NCBI GenBank assembly: GCA_949317995.1
Contig: OX439037.1
Location: 20,448,324-20,512,323, forward strand
Source of the DNA: Acholoe squamosa
Lineage: Eukaryota; Annelida; Polychaeta; Phyllodocida; Polynoidae
DNA length: 64,000 nucleotides
Direction of reading: 5' to 3'
Shown here: positions 32,185 to 45,000 of the stretch, piece after piece
Layout of the letters: the number at the start of each line of letters is the position of its first letter
Numbering within the stretch: the first letter of the stretch is position 1
The notes under the pieces: generated by a model
Seen by the model: the letters and a program-made list of their open reading frames with translations, nothing else
Database searches by the model: none
What the model was told of the DNA's origin: nothing
Made by a program: the position numbers and the translations under genes

Positions 32185-34420
32185 ATAGTTGGAAGGCCCT
32201 GAGTCCCAGAGGCTCCTAGATAATTTAACTTGAAAGGTTTTGCCCTAGAACTGGCCCCAAAACCCAGGGTTCCATCCACGGGCTTCTGGATTAAACTCTG
32301 CATGAGCCTCATCATGTTTTTAATTGCGGTTGTCGCAAACGTCTAAGGGGCTAGGATCATTTAGGAGACGTTGTCATGGGACGTGGGAGTTTCTCCTACT
32401 TTTTCCTGGTTACGCTACCCTATAATCTCACTATGAAGGTCGTGATGGGAAAAGCCTGTCTCCAACAGAGAGGATCCTACCCTCGGTGGACAGAATCTTG
32501 ACATAAGACCTTTTAGTGGAGGTGGAACTCCTATAGTATCCCAGCCTAAGGTACCAATTATCCTGTTTTAGTGAAGGCTGCAGTGGCTGGCTAAGAGATA
32601 ATGGTAGGCACTGACTCATGTGTGCGCATGATGTATTAGTTCTAGAAGTCTAGTTTAGACAACCAATTGGAGGCTTTTTATTTCTATATATGATCAGTCT
32701 ATCTGCTCAGGGCCATTTGACTTAAAGTCTTTGGATCAACAATCTATATATGAAGTTTTATAACCAGAGATCCAAAATGGACTATTCCCTCTGCACCTGA
32801 GACAATTCTTTTTTCTATCATCTTATCAATATATTTTTGTAAAATGCAGATTCAGCAAAACATCCACCATCACTGTTCTTATCGCCTTCCTTTCCACCGG
32901 AAATAAAGACACGTCCAAACTAGTCTTAGACCAGGAGGCTGATTCATAAAGCTGCCCGTTTTCTGTGGATAATCCATGCATTTAGACAGGGAACTTTTGA
33001 AAGTAGAATGATTGTAAATTCGGAATGCCCATTCTATGACCTTTACTTAGAGAATAGACAATGATCTTCTTCACATCGAGACTCTCTGAGTGCATTATAG
33101 AACAACAGACAGTCAGGATGTGAAGAAGGAGTTGTCTATTGTCTTTATAAAACGTTTTATATTTCATTCCAATCAGTCAAATATCCAATCAATGTATATC
33201 TAGAGGGATTAAGGAATTAAGCTATGGTGACCTTGCTAAGCCATGCACTGTATTCCTACAATGCACTCAAGGTCATTTCTTTATAAATATGGGTACAGAT
33301 GAAAGTTATAAATAAAAGTTCCAAATCATGAGTTTCTATCATAATTTCACCAGCATTTTCAAACAGATCCACAACAATATTATTGTATTCTCTGTAAAGA
33401 TGTCCTAATCAAGATAATAAAGTTTCAGCACCAGCAAACAGCAACTATCCTACAGTCACAGAAAGTTCTATTCCAGTCTAATCATCCCATGGTGGGAGGT
33501 CAAAGCACAATTAAAATGCCAAACCGTATACTGTGATTTGCTTATTAATTTTCTTAAGGTGGCCATGAAATAGCATGATGCTTATTTCAGCAGTGTTATC
33601 AATGGAGGGGGATGTCTGGCAGTCCACAGACCCTGGGATCTTTGCCAAACACCTCACTAATGAGTGACCATCAGCCAATCCCCTCTCCCTGCCTTTGAAA
33701 CCTGAAAGGACCAAATCTTTTGTTTGTTATCATGTTACATGAATATAGTCCCAGTGGTTTTACTCACTAGGGCTGCATCATGTCAATTATTTTGCAGAGG
33801 ATCAACCAAATTGAGCAGATTTGATGTATGGTAAGTTGGCTCACTGGAAGGGGAGAGTGTAACCACTAGGACTGCATTCATGCATCCCAATAACAAGGAT
33901 AGGCATGTATACAATGCATTAAAGCACTTAGCTGTCTTTAAAAGTTTAATGTGTGTTAGGTCCTCCAGGGATAGTCTGTGCTCTTGGCCCAAAGGTCTAT
34001 TGCGGTTCACCTCCCTGAGTGAATTGTCTGTAGATATGGCCCTGTGGGGATGTTTTTTTTGAGCTGCTCCAAACAATCTTAGTAACTCAGAAAAACTAGC
34101 TTTAATAGATTTCCTGACCTTGTTATTACCAAACCAAGGGGCCCCGGGGGTGGTAACTAGCATGTCTTTCAGCCTCTAGATGGGGGTGGTAACTGGGGGT
34201 GGATTGGGAATGAGATAGAGCAAGTCATTAGCAAGTATATTAGGCCCGGCACTCTGTGAAAGAGTTACCCTATTGAAAGAAATGCTTTCTTGATGATGCT
34301 GTGAGAATGAAAATGGAATTATGTTGATTGAATTACAAGCTTATATACATGTATAGTAGCTTTAACTTAGATTCATTTACATACCCATGTATGTCCTGTT
34401 TTTTTTTAATTACTTCAATG
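32185..34420. other. non-coding stretch, no gene confirmed
   Basis: The longest frame is 126 codons on the minus strand (33,783-34,163). It has a plausible protein-like composition, but I match it to no family, and no splice structure is evident. Nothing else is recognised. Confidence 0.35.
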
Positions 34421-34426
34421 AATAAT

Positions 34427-34475
34427 GTACCATAGTATCTCATTTATAAGGCCCACCTCGCATGTATAGGGGACA
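34427..34475 (+). repeat. decayed end of a TATAAGGCGCACC-type MITE
   Basis: TACCATAGTATCTCATTTAT followed by AAGGCCCACCTCGC resembles the end of the 287-bp MITE at 9587 with several changes. I could not find the opposite end, so this is probably a relic. Confidence 0.35.
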
Positions 34476-36520
34476 CAATGACTTCGATATAAATCTAAGA
34501 CGCCCAACTAGGTCTCAATTCAATAGTTTTTCAATATAAAAAGTGTACAAAAAAGGCTACAAATTGCCCTATCATTTCTTTTTTTGAGGCTATGTATAAT
34601 TCGTTTTACTATAAATCCTGTGAGGTCTGGATTATTTTAAGAAAGCCATTGTTGTTGCCTGCTATCTAGACTAATGCAGTTTGTGGGACGAAACTATACT
34701 TCCATAATTGCCCATTCATTACTGCCCTCTACCTCACAGGTTTATTTCAGGCCATCCTGTTTGTACCAATCACATGAGTATGATTCACTTTTATCTGACG
34801 AATACCATGAAAATATCCATGTCTGTATGTCTCTGGTTATAGAACATGTGTTTTAGCAGTAGACCTGCCGTCCCATTGATGTCAATTGAATCAGAACCTA
34901 AAAAATGCATCCTTTTCCTGGTTTTGTTTCACAAATCACTATCATCAGCTCCACTTGTTGAAACTACTCTGGCCTGCCACAGGTTTTCCCACTTTCAGAG
35001 CCTCCTTTATTGGATTAAGAGATAATGAATCTTAGGAGATGCTCCTTAGAGTTACTCCTAAGGAGGATGAGTAGCTTTGCCCGCTAATTAACTCATGGAT
35101 GCTGTCACCGAACAGTAATTATCAGTACCTTCAATTAGGTTAACCTTAACTTGTTTAATTATGCGTAAGGATGTCCAAGAGAGGGGGTAAATTTGGATTG
35201 TAATCAGCAGTCAGATCTGTCTGATTTCTAATTAGGTTTTTGGATGCTTAACAAATGAGGACCTAAAAGATTCTCGATCTTAGTAATTACAAATAGTGAT
35301 GTTAGAGTGGCTGTTTCAGCCAAGCAGGAATTACAAACAACGGGGCTCTGTGAAAGTATTACATAACGGATTACATGAACTACTGAAGGTTAATTTAATA
35401 CATCCTTCCATCGGTAACCCTTTGATGATAGCGTAGGCAGATCCTGGGGATTTTATAAGACCTACACTGATAATAAAACCTATGGTAAGAACTGACTATA
35501 CCAGTATATTTTGACCCCAATAGTCAGATGACTATATGTGACACGATCTGCGAAAAGGGGTCTTAGTGCAGGGGGCAATAAGACCCCCTTTCCCAGTACA
35601 TGTCACATATGTTTTAGTCACATATAAGTCATGGAAATAGTCATTCTGACTATGTGTAGAGATCACAGATTGATTAATGATGTCACAGGTTTCTGTGTAC
35701 AAAAACAAAGAGCGCAATGTTTGCAGGATGCGTTGACTGAGATGAGACAGTGACACATCAGAACATTTATAATCAGGCTTAATCTTCACCCTATCTTGTT
35801 CATCTATCTGTACTCATCATGTATGACAATTAAGGGATAGGTAAGTCATCTATGTATCATGATATTGTGTGATTATTAGAGTGTTTCAAGAGGTTTTTTC
35901 AGTTTCAACTGGGCATCATGGAGAAGGCATACAACAGCCATCTTGGATGGATATTGGTCATGCTGACTATACATAAAAGTTACAGTGACTAAGTACTTGA
36001 TGCTAAATATCAAGGCATGACTATAATTATGGTGACTATATGACTAAGCTAAGTTAGTAATCAGTGACTAAAGCAGGTATTGAACGTCCAAGCATACCCC
36101 AATGGTTGTGGCAGCGAAAGATTTCAATAATGGATTCCCACAGTACTAGCTGTGTGTATTATTACCACTCCTCTACTCAAAAGCCACTTATGCATTACAT
36201 GCCCTGTCAGAGATCCATTCTCCCTTTCTGAGGGAGAGCCAGTACACACTATAAGTAGCTCATTGGATAAAGGGGAATGGTTGTCTGTGCCCTTTTGTGA
36301 AAAGGGGTCTTTCCACATCTATTTATTTCTGCTTCTGCTTGTAATAGTGCTTGCAGGGCTCATCTTGCCACCAATATAATCAATAGCGCTGCGTGTGTTA
36401 ATGCATGCCAGTCACATCTTACCATCAGTTATTACACGACTTTTGTGATAATGGGTTCTTTTTGTGGATATTCCCATTTTGATACCTGTCAATATTGCAT
36501 GCCATGATGCATGCATCATG
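34476..36520. other. non-coding stretch, no gene seen
   Basis: Apart from the stem-loop copy at 35,537-35,607, I see only unstructured AT-rich sequence with repeated short ACTATA-type words near 35.5-36.1 kb. No open frame is convincing. Confidence 0.4.
35537..35607 (+). repeat. stem-loop repeat (TGTGACAGGATCTG family), copy 3
   Basis: TGTGACACGATCTGCGAAAA pairs with the downstream CCCCCTTTCCCAGTACATGTCACA. ATATG occurs at both edges (CTATATG...CACATATG) and may be a short target duplication. It keeps the GTCTTA/AATAAGAC inner pairing seen in the 14.6-kb copies. Confidence 0.7.
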
Positions 36521-36526
36521 ACCTTT

Positions 36527-36596
36527 GTAAGGTGTGCTGTTATACATGGATAACAGGCACCCAGTGCTGTTATCCATGTATATCAGCACACCTTAC
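36527..36596. repeat. 70-bp palindromic hairpin H3
   Basis: GTAAGGTGTGCTG plus TATACATGGATAACAG is repeated in inverted order with one or two offsets, around a 10-bp loop (GCACCCAGTG). The sequence is unrelated to H1 and H2. Flanks ATGCATGCATCATGAC and ATGTCATATGTCAC are also partly inverted. Confidence 0.7.
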
Positions 36597-36639
36597 ATGT
36601 CATATGTCACATATTAAAACCTACTTTGATTCTATTGCC

Positions 36640-36715
36640 AAGGGCAGGGGTCAAACCCATACCCTACTGATATCAAATCCAACTCCCTATGCATTGCGCC
36701 ACAGGGACTGACGAG
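36640..36715 (-). repeat. tRNA-like segment (possible SINE head)
   Basis: On the minus strand GTCCCTGTGGCGCAATGCAT is followed about 35 nt later by GGGTTTGACCCC. These resemble the A box and B box of the tRNA internal promoter at normal spacing. It does not fold as a full tRNA by eye, so a tRNA-derived SINE or pseudo-tRNA is likelier than a working gene. Confidence 0.4.
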
Positions 36716-36974
36716 AATAGCTGCAGTAGAATTTTGTTAGGAGAACACTACAGTGGCCAGAGCTGCCTGACCCATAGCCAAGACAGCGCCATACCATATT
36801 ATTTCTCCTTGTGAAAGCCCAGGTTTGTATTAGTACTACCTACTACCTAAACTTCATTACTAAGTGGCAAATTGACCAGGCCTTTACAGGAGGATATACC
36901 GTACTGTTGGATGCGTTCAAACCAAACCAGCAGTTGCCGGGTGGCAAGGTGTGTGTATTCATAGTACATTGGTT

Positions 36975-37100
36975 AGCAAGTCACTCTTCTAACCCTAAGT
37001 ACAGGCGTTCACGTTCAGGTCTGGTTTATCTTTTTCGCAGTGCAAGCTGTAAAACCTTGTGTGTATACACACTATGGCAGGCTTCGAGTCCCATGAGGAG
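36975..37100 (+). repeat. weak tRNA-like segment
   Basis: TTGGTTAGCAAGTCACTCTTC looks like a tRNA D-arm/A-box region, followed by a B-box-like CGTTCAGGTC. A second B-box-like GGCTTCGAGTCCC lies at 37,080-37,093 and a T-run follows. It could be a decayed SINE. The evidence is thin. Confidence 0.25.
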
Positions 37101-37172
37101 GTGAAGAATTTTTTTTTTCAAATTGAATTTATTGATAATTTATTGATTATCTACTGATTAATCATGTAATAA

Positions 37173-37310
37173 AATAAGTGGTTAATGTATATGTCATGAC
37201 TTGTAACTGATATCAAACAATAACATGCAACTCGGGGGCCTTCGCCTCCTCGTTGCATGTTATTGTTTGATATCAGTCACGTGTCATGATATATCCATTA
37301 ATTACTTGTT
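37173..37310. repeat. long palindromic hairpin H2 (same family as H1)
   Basis: Two arms of about 59 bp with few mismatches surround a GC-rich loop (CGGGGGCCTTCGCCTCC). The outer parts (TTAATCATGTAATAAAA, AAGTGGTTAATG, ATTACTTGTTCAAT) match H1 at 2981-3107, while the inner stem (CAATAACATGCAAC and complement) is different from that of H1 yet fully paired. Confidence 0.7.
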
Positions 37311-37850
37311 CAATAAATCAATATGGCTGGGAATTCCTACCATCGCTGATGGACTGATGGTACAGGATGTTTGGAATTAACCTCCAGGTCAGATGTGCTT
37401 AAGCTTTCTCTCCCTCTCTCTCTAATGATTATTAGATGCTCGATTTTGATCAATACATGGGAGAATACTTAATTCCCTCATGCATTTTCCATAGGTGCTG
37501 AATCCCACATCGAATTACACCAGATTCACAAGAAATTACCTGTAATTAAGAAAGTGTGTTATAGTTAAATCTACTGGTTAACTCTATTTCAAATCAGCAG
37601 GATAGCTCTTATTTGGGATGGACTGAAATTGCTCTGCACTCTTCTCAATTACGAATTGACTTAAACTCAATTCGCAACACATTACCTGTAATCAATTCTG
37701 CCTGTTATAGAAAGATCTATTCCAAATTAGTTGGAAGGCTCCAATTTCCGATGGACCAAATTCGCTCAAGCTTGGTTTAAAGGCTTTAGAATTCATAGTG
37801 GTATGGATGGAAGCTATAGGGATGGCCCACTAAATGACTGGATAAATTTA
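37311..37850. other. non-coding stretch before the segmental duplication
   Basis: No gene seen. It contains CTCTCT-rich sequence and two related AATTCG/ATTACCTGTAAT-bearing segments near 37.53 and 37.69 kb, suggesting a small decayed direct repeat. Confidence 0.35.
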
Positions 37851-38615
37851 TTCTTTCCTCTCAGAATTTCGACTATTCTCTATCTAATATAAATAACTTC
37901 CCCAATTGATATTACATATTTGACTCGATTTATGTCCGTACATGGTTGCCCAGAGGAATTGCCAGTGTATAGTATTATGATTCTATCAAGAAGGTGAAGA
38001 GTATAGGGCAGTTTGATTGCTTTTCAATGCTTTATGTTTGATGCCTTTAGAACCATATAGAGTCCCCCTACACTTAAGCCAACCATATTCTGATTAAAAC
38101 ATACATTAAGGGCATAGAAGATAATACTATGTCATGCCTATCATTAAAGGTGGAGTTCCTTTGGCTATGAAAGAAAAGGCATTACTCTGAGCTAACATAA
38201 TATTGATAATATGAGAGGAATTATGTATACCATCGTTCAGTCAAAATGCTATTATTGAATATTTATAAACGCCATGGACATGCACAAGATTCTTGGTTGA
38301 TCAAGTGCACTGTAGCAATTACTTTTTACGATAACAGCTAGAGATATAGAAGGGCAGTAGCCCTGGAAAAGTACCTTCTATATAATATTGTTTTGCCATG
38401 GGATATATACCTTCAGACACCATAAAGGAACTTCTCAATTAACACTCATTTCACAGATTATCATATATATTGCTTGCCTTCTTCAACCTAAGGTAAATTT
38501 AATCTCTCCTATATTGGGAAGGGAGAAAAAAACCTGACATTTATATAACACCATTTGTTATTCTGGTACCATTCTTAGAGTTTTTAAAAACAAGAAGCTA
38601 TTTTCTGCTGAGCGA

Positions 38616-38619
<4 letters not shown>

Positions 38620-38682
<63 letters not shown>
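38620..38682. repeat. (TA)n microsatellite at the edge of an insertion
   Basis: A long uninterrupted TA run. It sits exactly where unit 1 stops matching unit 2 (GAATGTATATAT versus AATGTATGTAGTACT), so it forms the left edge of the 1.5-kb inserted array. Confidence 0.95.
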
Positions 38683-38686
<4 letters not shown>

Positions 38687-40126
38687 TATGTGCAAGTCAG
38701 AAATCAAGGTTTCTGACCGAGGTTTCTGACCGTTTTCTTCTAACACCTCTCATTTGATTTTGGTCAAAGAAACCTAAATTGGAACCACTTTATAAACATC
38801 TCTAGAAGTCTTGTCTAACACGAACAGGTCTTTCCATGGTGCTTAGCCTACACAATTCAGCTACCAGGGCCTAAATGTGACAACAAGTCTACAATTATTA
38901 GTCAATTCTTCAATTATAAGCTTTTATGCAACTAAATTTATGTGTAATCCCTAATTTTCCATATGTATCACATGTATTGAGGCATATAGGTCATTCTTCC
39001 ATGGAAATTGAACCTATAACCCTTTCTGCAAGAACAATACAGGCCATTCTTCCTCCACCAGATCAAGGTTTCTGACCGGATAGCAATAATACCTCCTTCT
39101 GCCTGTCTCAGAGTACTTTTTCAAAGGTTTTTAAGAATAGAAATTGAGACTGACACTAAATAAGATCTATTTCTGCAAAGGATTATTGTTAAATAATGTA
39201 TCTAAAGCTTCAGGAAGAGCTTGCATTATCAGTTTTGATGTATCCGGTCAGAAACCTTGATGATCAAGGTTTCTGACCGGATATCGAGGTTTCTGACCGG
39301 TCAGACACCTTGATATAGGATGTAGCTTTGTAGTTATAATTCTATCACAAAAGTATATATATCTTTCAGGTGATTTGGGTTTGCCTATGTCAACTCTATC
39401 TCTCAACAAAAATCTTTCACTAACACCCCTTATTTGGCAAATGGCTATAACTATTCTTTAGAATCCGGTAAGAAACCTTGATTTTTGGGAGTTATAAATT
39501 TATATGTAGATTGTTCTCTAGTTTGAAATCTATCAAAAAAGGCATATATTTTTCAGAGAAATTAGGTTCATCTGTGACCTGAGTCGATCTGTAAGTCAAA
39601 ATCTTTTCCCCATGACTTCTATTTATGTGATAATTGTCTGATTTGTTGAGAATCAAGGTTTCTGACCGGGTAGATATCCGGTCAGAAACCTTGATCATCA
39701 ACGTTTCTGACCAGATACAAACCGGTAAGAACTATCTATGAAAAGAAGTTATATATTTTTCAGAGAATTTAGGTTTGCCTGTGGCCTGACCTCATCTGTG
39801 AGTCAAAATCTTTTTCTCATCTCTTTTCTTTATGACAAAATTGGCTAAGGTTTCTGACCAGGAAGGTTTCTGACCATTTAGAACATATTCATTTCTAGCT
39901 TAATTTCTATGATAAAAGATTACTATTAAATTACTGTTAAATATGGTTCCCCTGTGTCCAGGCTCCATCTTCTAGTGAAAATCTTGTATATTATTATATA
40001 ATTTCTGTCTATTTCTCTGCATTCTGCACCTATTTCTACCGGTCAGAAACATTGATGGTAAATCAAGGTTTCTGACTGGTCAGAAACCTTGATGCTCTGA
40101 CTTGCATTGCTTCTATGAGACTTAGT
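38623..40126. repeat. inserted array of GGTTTCTGACCGG motifs in both orientations
   Basis: About 1.5 kb absent from the paralogous site near 47,612. It holds roughly 15 copies of ATCAAGGTTTCTGACCGG or its complement, many as head-to-head pairs: a perfect 41-bp palindrome at 39,242-39,282, an imperfect one at 39,284-39,315, and pairs at 39,652-39,696 and 40,040-40,092. Sequence between the motifs is itself a decayed tandem repeat of about 200 bp (starts near 39,355, 39,547, 39,752 and 39,951, each with TTTTCAG or TTCAG and GTCAAAATCTT-like words). No protein is encoded. It may be a satellite-bearing mobile element. Confidence 0.8.
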
Positions 40127-40868
40127 CATATAGTACCTTTTTTGCCCTACCTACCCAAAGGGCACTGTTCCCTTGCCCCTCCCAGCCCCATTTCGAACGT
40201 TCTCCTGATCTGTCTTCTTTGTTCATTCTGCTTTGCTTGTGTTGCTGCACACACAGCACACACAGTGGGCAGTAGCCCCAAGGCCTCCTGGAACCAGGTG
40301 CAAGCCAATGGAGTGTCCCACAGGGGGAATCTCAACTGTCAGCTGCAGGCTTTGTACATGCAGGGGACAGCCACCTAAAATGTCTCCACTTGCCCCTTTA
40401 AGTGTGGCGTTTAAGGACTCTCTGTTGCTTATAAATATGCACTACTCAGGGAGAGGCAAATGCATCAGGATCACCATGCAGGGCTGATGCACTCCTGGAG
40501 GGTCGGCATAAATTAAGAATGTAGACTTCTTGTATATCATAACTGATGTGATATGCATCAAAGGGCTATGCAGTCCTTAAAGGGTTGGCGGTATATCCGC
40601 TGCCTTCTATAGGCCACCTGACATGGATGGGTCAGCAGTTTCATATTCATCCTCATCTGCCTTTTTTCACAATTTTTGGCTTACTGGGGGACTGGTCCAG
40701 GAAAAAATTGCCAATAGTTAATCACAGGACTCCATAAGGAACAGATTTGATGCCTCCACATCAGCAGAGCACTGTGAAGACCGAAAACATATTCATAACC
40801 ATGGGGTATGCTGCCATTCATTCCCTAAGGGTACTATTGTATATTTGTAACACACGAGATAAATTATT

Positions 40869-42050
40869 TGTGACCCATTAAGGGAGAACACCCCTCCGTG
40901 GGGGATTTGTAATTCCCCATTCGGCCACCAGGGGTCATTGGGGGGCAAAATAACTTTAAAATCATTATAAAAATACATTAAGCTAATTTTTGATGCAGAA
41001 TTCAATGGTCTCATTTAAAATGCACCATTTTCAGTAGAAATAGCTCATATTTGGATGGCAAAATGAATATTTTTCATGAGAAATCAACGCATATGCCTGT
41101 TCCTGGTTGCCATGGCAACCGCTCTAATAATCAAAATTTGCAGATTTTAATGCCAATTTTTGGTGATAAAAATACAATAAGCTAATAAAAACTACCATAT
41201 TTTTTATGTATTTAAAAAAAGGCTGATTTATTGTGTTTTTAGACATTACTATTTTTTATAATGTACTTAGAGCTTAATCGTCAATTTCATATATAAATAA
41301 CGACCTAATATGTGGGCAAATGAGGGGAAAGGGCCCTCCCTGCAGGATTATTAGTCCTAGATTTGGCCACTAGGGGATCCACTGAGGCTAAAAACATGAA
41401 AAATAGACCAATAATTGCTATCATGTACTTTTTTGTACAGAAAGAGATGGTTTTCTCAAAAACGTTCTATTTTCTGGCACTTTGAGTGTAAATGGAATGT
41501 TGTGAATCCAAAACAGGGCCTAAATAAGCGTTCTCAGAGATAAGGGTTGCCATTGCAACCAAAATGATATTCCAATAGAACAAATATTAATGTCAATTGA
41601 TAGAATGATCCGTGTAGATTCATACACTGAAAAGAAAAAATTGAGATACCATTTCTAGATCCAAAGTTATTCCCAAATGTATGGAAAGGGTTGGCCATCT
41701 TTCAAATGATTATTTCAATCATTATGCTAATTAGATGCTTGATTTAATTAAACAAGGAATGGCAGAGCTTATTGGCTATATTGGTACAGTTATGTCATTC
41801 CATTTTCGTGAAGCAATATCACAGAGACCAGAGGGGTTATCTGCAAGTGTTATACCTCATTTTAAAGCCAATGATTTCAATTCTAAATATCACATTTTAC
41901 CCCAGAGGGCCCTTTCTCCCCATCTGTTCACCTATGTTCAAAGAAGGGTTCTGATATAACTCCGAGGAATATTTAAGGCGATGATGTCTCATTTTCAAGA
42001 TCTTGACATGAATTTCCCTGCAGGGGGGTGTTTTTGTTCGCCTGGTCACA
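40869..42050. mobile_element. 1.18-kb inverted-repeat element, unit 1 copy
   Basis: Ends TGTGACCCATTAAGGGAGAA and the complement of ...GAACA-rich CCTGGTCACA form imperfect terminal inverted repeats (TGTGACC, then ACACCCC). The paralogous site near 48,350 lacks it (GATAAATAACTTTATTATG), and TTATT flanks both sides. A shorter relative (about 623 bp) is at 49,190-49,812 in a different position of unit 2. It has no transposase. Confidence 0.65.
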
Positions 42051-45000
42051 TTTTATTATGATGCAATCTAAAGACATAGCGGCAGCATCGAATATTGCCA
42101 ATGCAAGTGTTTATTGAAGTGGGACACTGAAATTGCATAGACTTAACGCTACACAAGAAATGGCATGATCACACCCAGGGGTTACAGAATAGTATTATTT
42201 AGCTCCTATCTGGAATACATGTATGAGGGGATCAGAATGCACATCCTATGCATACAATAGTGGATCTTATCATAAGGGTAGTTCTGTATCCCATCAAGTT
42301 ATATTTTGACCAATTGAACTCTGATCTGACAGTCACCATCGGATATTGGGCCAATAAAATACAACCTTAATAAAGATATTTCGAACACTTTGTCTCATTC
42401 AGTCCAACACACACAATAACAGAAATAAATAAAATCAAAATCAAAACCTCATCAAGCATACAGATTCCCAAAGAAGCAGTAAAAGAATGTGAGTTATACT
42501 GATTCTCCAGCCACACTGCCAAACAATAACACAAAAATAAGCATTGCCGTAGCAAAAAGATACATAGCACCAGATGTTGCTAGCCCACCATTAAAGATCT
42601 ACTGGCTACAGCCACCTGGGAAGGTCACTGATTGAAATTACTATTTATATTTTACTTTTTATGCAAGTGTTTCTTCAGTTTGTGTTCCACAAGCCCTACT
42701 GTAGAACTGCAAATGGAAGGGTAGATCTTTAGAACTGAAGCTACTGGTGGGTAGTGCATGCTCAAAGATAGATAAGGCTATCACGACTAGAGAGGGAGTG
42801 GGTGTACCACAATGGTCCATTTCCAGCTGACATGTCCTACCATCCAGTGCTGCAAACAGTGGGACTGCCTCTTCAATAAAGTCTTATTAGTTCCAAAAAG
42901 TGCAGCCTATAGATTCAGTGTCTTGGCAAGGCTGGTTGTATCTCTGAATATGCCATATTCTTGAATAGGAAAACACAGAAAATTATATGCAGGGAAATTC
43001 ATGTCAAGATCTTGAAAATGAGACATCATCGCCTTAAATATTCCTCGGAGTTATATCAGAACCCTTATATACATAATCTTGAGAACCATTCCTGAGAAAA
43101 ATGTATTCCCTATAATTGTATCAGAAGATTGAAGACATGCCCATACTACAGGGAAGCAGCCAATGTTTGATTAAAATGCATTGATTTGCAGGCGTCTGCT
43201 TATCAAACTAGAGTACTTCTGAGGTGTCTTTAACTCAGGGTCTGATACTGAAATCCTTAATAATGGATAACAATGGACCTCTTCTCCCTCCCTTCCATTT
43301 TCGTTTTAATAGCATCCACCTCACCACCTGGTATTCATATTAGCCATCTTACTTTCAGTTTGAGAAGATAACCGAAGAAAGGCATTTACATGCAGGTAAA
43401 AAATACAAACCTTTAAAAAACAGAGCTAGTAAATTAGGTCCCAGAACATCTACAGTACTGGGCAGTGGGCGCGGCTTCCTCAAGGCCCCCACTTCTGAGT
43501 GTGGTTGGTCTGGCATGGACCAATCCCCCCGCCAGGGAGTGGTCTAAGTACTGATAGCACAGACATGCACAGGCAGAAGATAACCGTCTGTCTGCCTAAT
43601 GACACTTGCTGCTTCCCCAGTAGACAATCTACACTGTGATGGACTCGAGGCAAAATGTTGTTCTGAATCAACAAATTGTAAGCCTGACGAAAAGTAAGAC
43701 TACTCACGTCTTAAAGCTTATTCTGGGAAATTCTTAATTCTTCTGTCTCTTTGAATATTAATGCCCCAACACCCAACAACTTCAATAATTAACTTTACCA
43801 AAGGAACTGACTTTGTCAAAGGAAAGGGCATTCTAGGCCACAGTTGACAGATGTGAAATGGCACATTTGAAAAATGTTTCTCAAGCCCCAATGAAGTCTT
43901 ATACAAACTATAATCAAACCTGGCCATTCTAAAACATGTTAATAAAATGAAGATAATAGTACCAGTATTTTCTAAGATTACAAAGGAGCATACCGCTGAA
44001 GATTTCCCAACATTTCACTATGGCAAGAATGTTAGTGCAAGCAATTGTGATGGTGTGTGTTATTTTGTTCTTTTATAGAGATTTACATTAATCTTAAAAC
44101 AAATGACTGACCTGTAAAAGGCAACATTGTATTTGGAATGATTTCAAATCAGATAACAGAAAAATGCGTCAGAGGAATAACCGTCTCCAGCCATGCCATC
44201 ATGATTATTTTGATAAGGGAAAGGATGTTTTACATAGTCTCGGTGCTTCTCACAAAGGGCGGATATGCAAGAGACAGAGACAAAAGGTCTTTTGTGTGTA
44301 GATCTGTCGAAAAGTGTAAAAAATGTATTACTGGGCCATACCAAATGCCTGGCCTGGCTTCACTTCAGTGCATGCTTTTTATTCTGACGCTTTATTTACC
44401 AGTTTCACTACGCTAAAAGGCAGTCTTATCAGAACCAACATACTTCATTCGGTAATATCAGTCATTTCATAACCTGAAAACTGAAGGCATTTTTCAATTG
44501 TATGAACTTTAATGAGCATTTTTGAGCAATGCCCTCCTGGCCATGATACTTCCTTCTCCAGTTAATAAAGAGTTGTTATTTTATCATCTGTCATGTAGAG
44601 CTAGGTTTTTATCTGTGTTTAAACTGGGGAAGTGAAGACATAGTTGAAAGTAATAAGCCCATGCTTCTTATGCCTGTCATTAGACGATGGCCTTATCCTG
44701 TATTAGCAAGAAAAAAGCCGGTGACATAGATGCTTTTTATATTTCTTTTAAGACTCAATAGTCATCCTTATAATATATTCCCCCAAAAGAACCTTGGTGT
44801 TTTTTTCCTAATGGCTAGTTAATTTGATACTGATTAGTTGGCCAACCTAAATATAATTATATGCAACGCTTTTCTTATATAATGGAATATGTAGTAATGG
44901 ATAGCAAAATATCATACCTGGATATTATCTATAGAATTTGTGGTAGATCTACTGACAGGGCCCAACTTTATCCTAGGTTCAAGATAAACCTTACCATATT

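Noticed and set aside
33783..34163. 126-codon minus-strand open frame with protein-like composition
   Set aside because: No family match that I can defend and no promoter or splice signals. It is kept only as a remark in the description of the stretch.
36640..37100. Functional tRNA genes
   Set aside because: A- and B-box-like words are present, but no full cloverleaf with acceptor pairing can be drawn. SINE relics are a better explanation.
38558..38746. Open frames made of Ile-Tyr repeats over TA runs (also at 5,424, 46,743 and 47,132)
   Set aside because: Translations of (TA)n microsatellites, not proteins.
38703..40092. CRISPR array
   Set aside because: Repeats alternate in orientation, spacing is irregular, spacers are related to one another, and the genome is eukaryotic.
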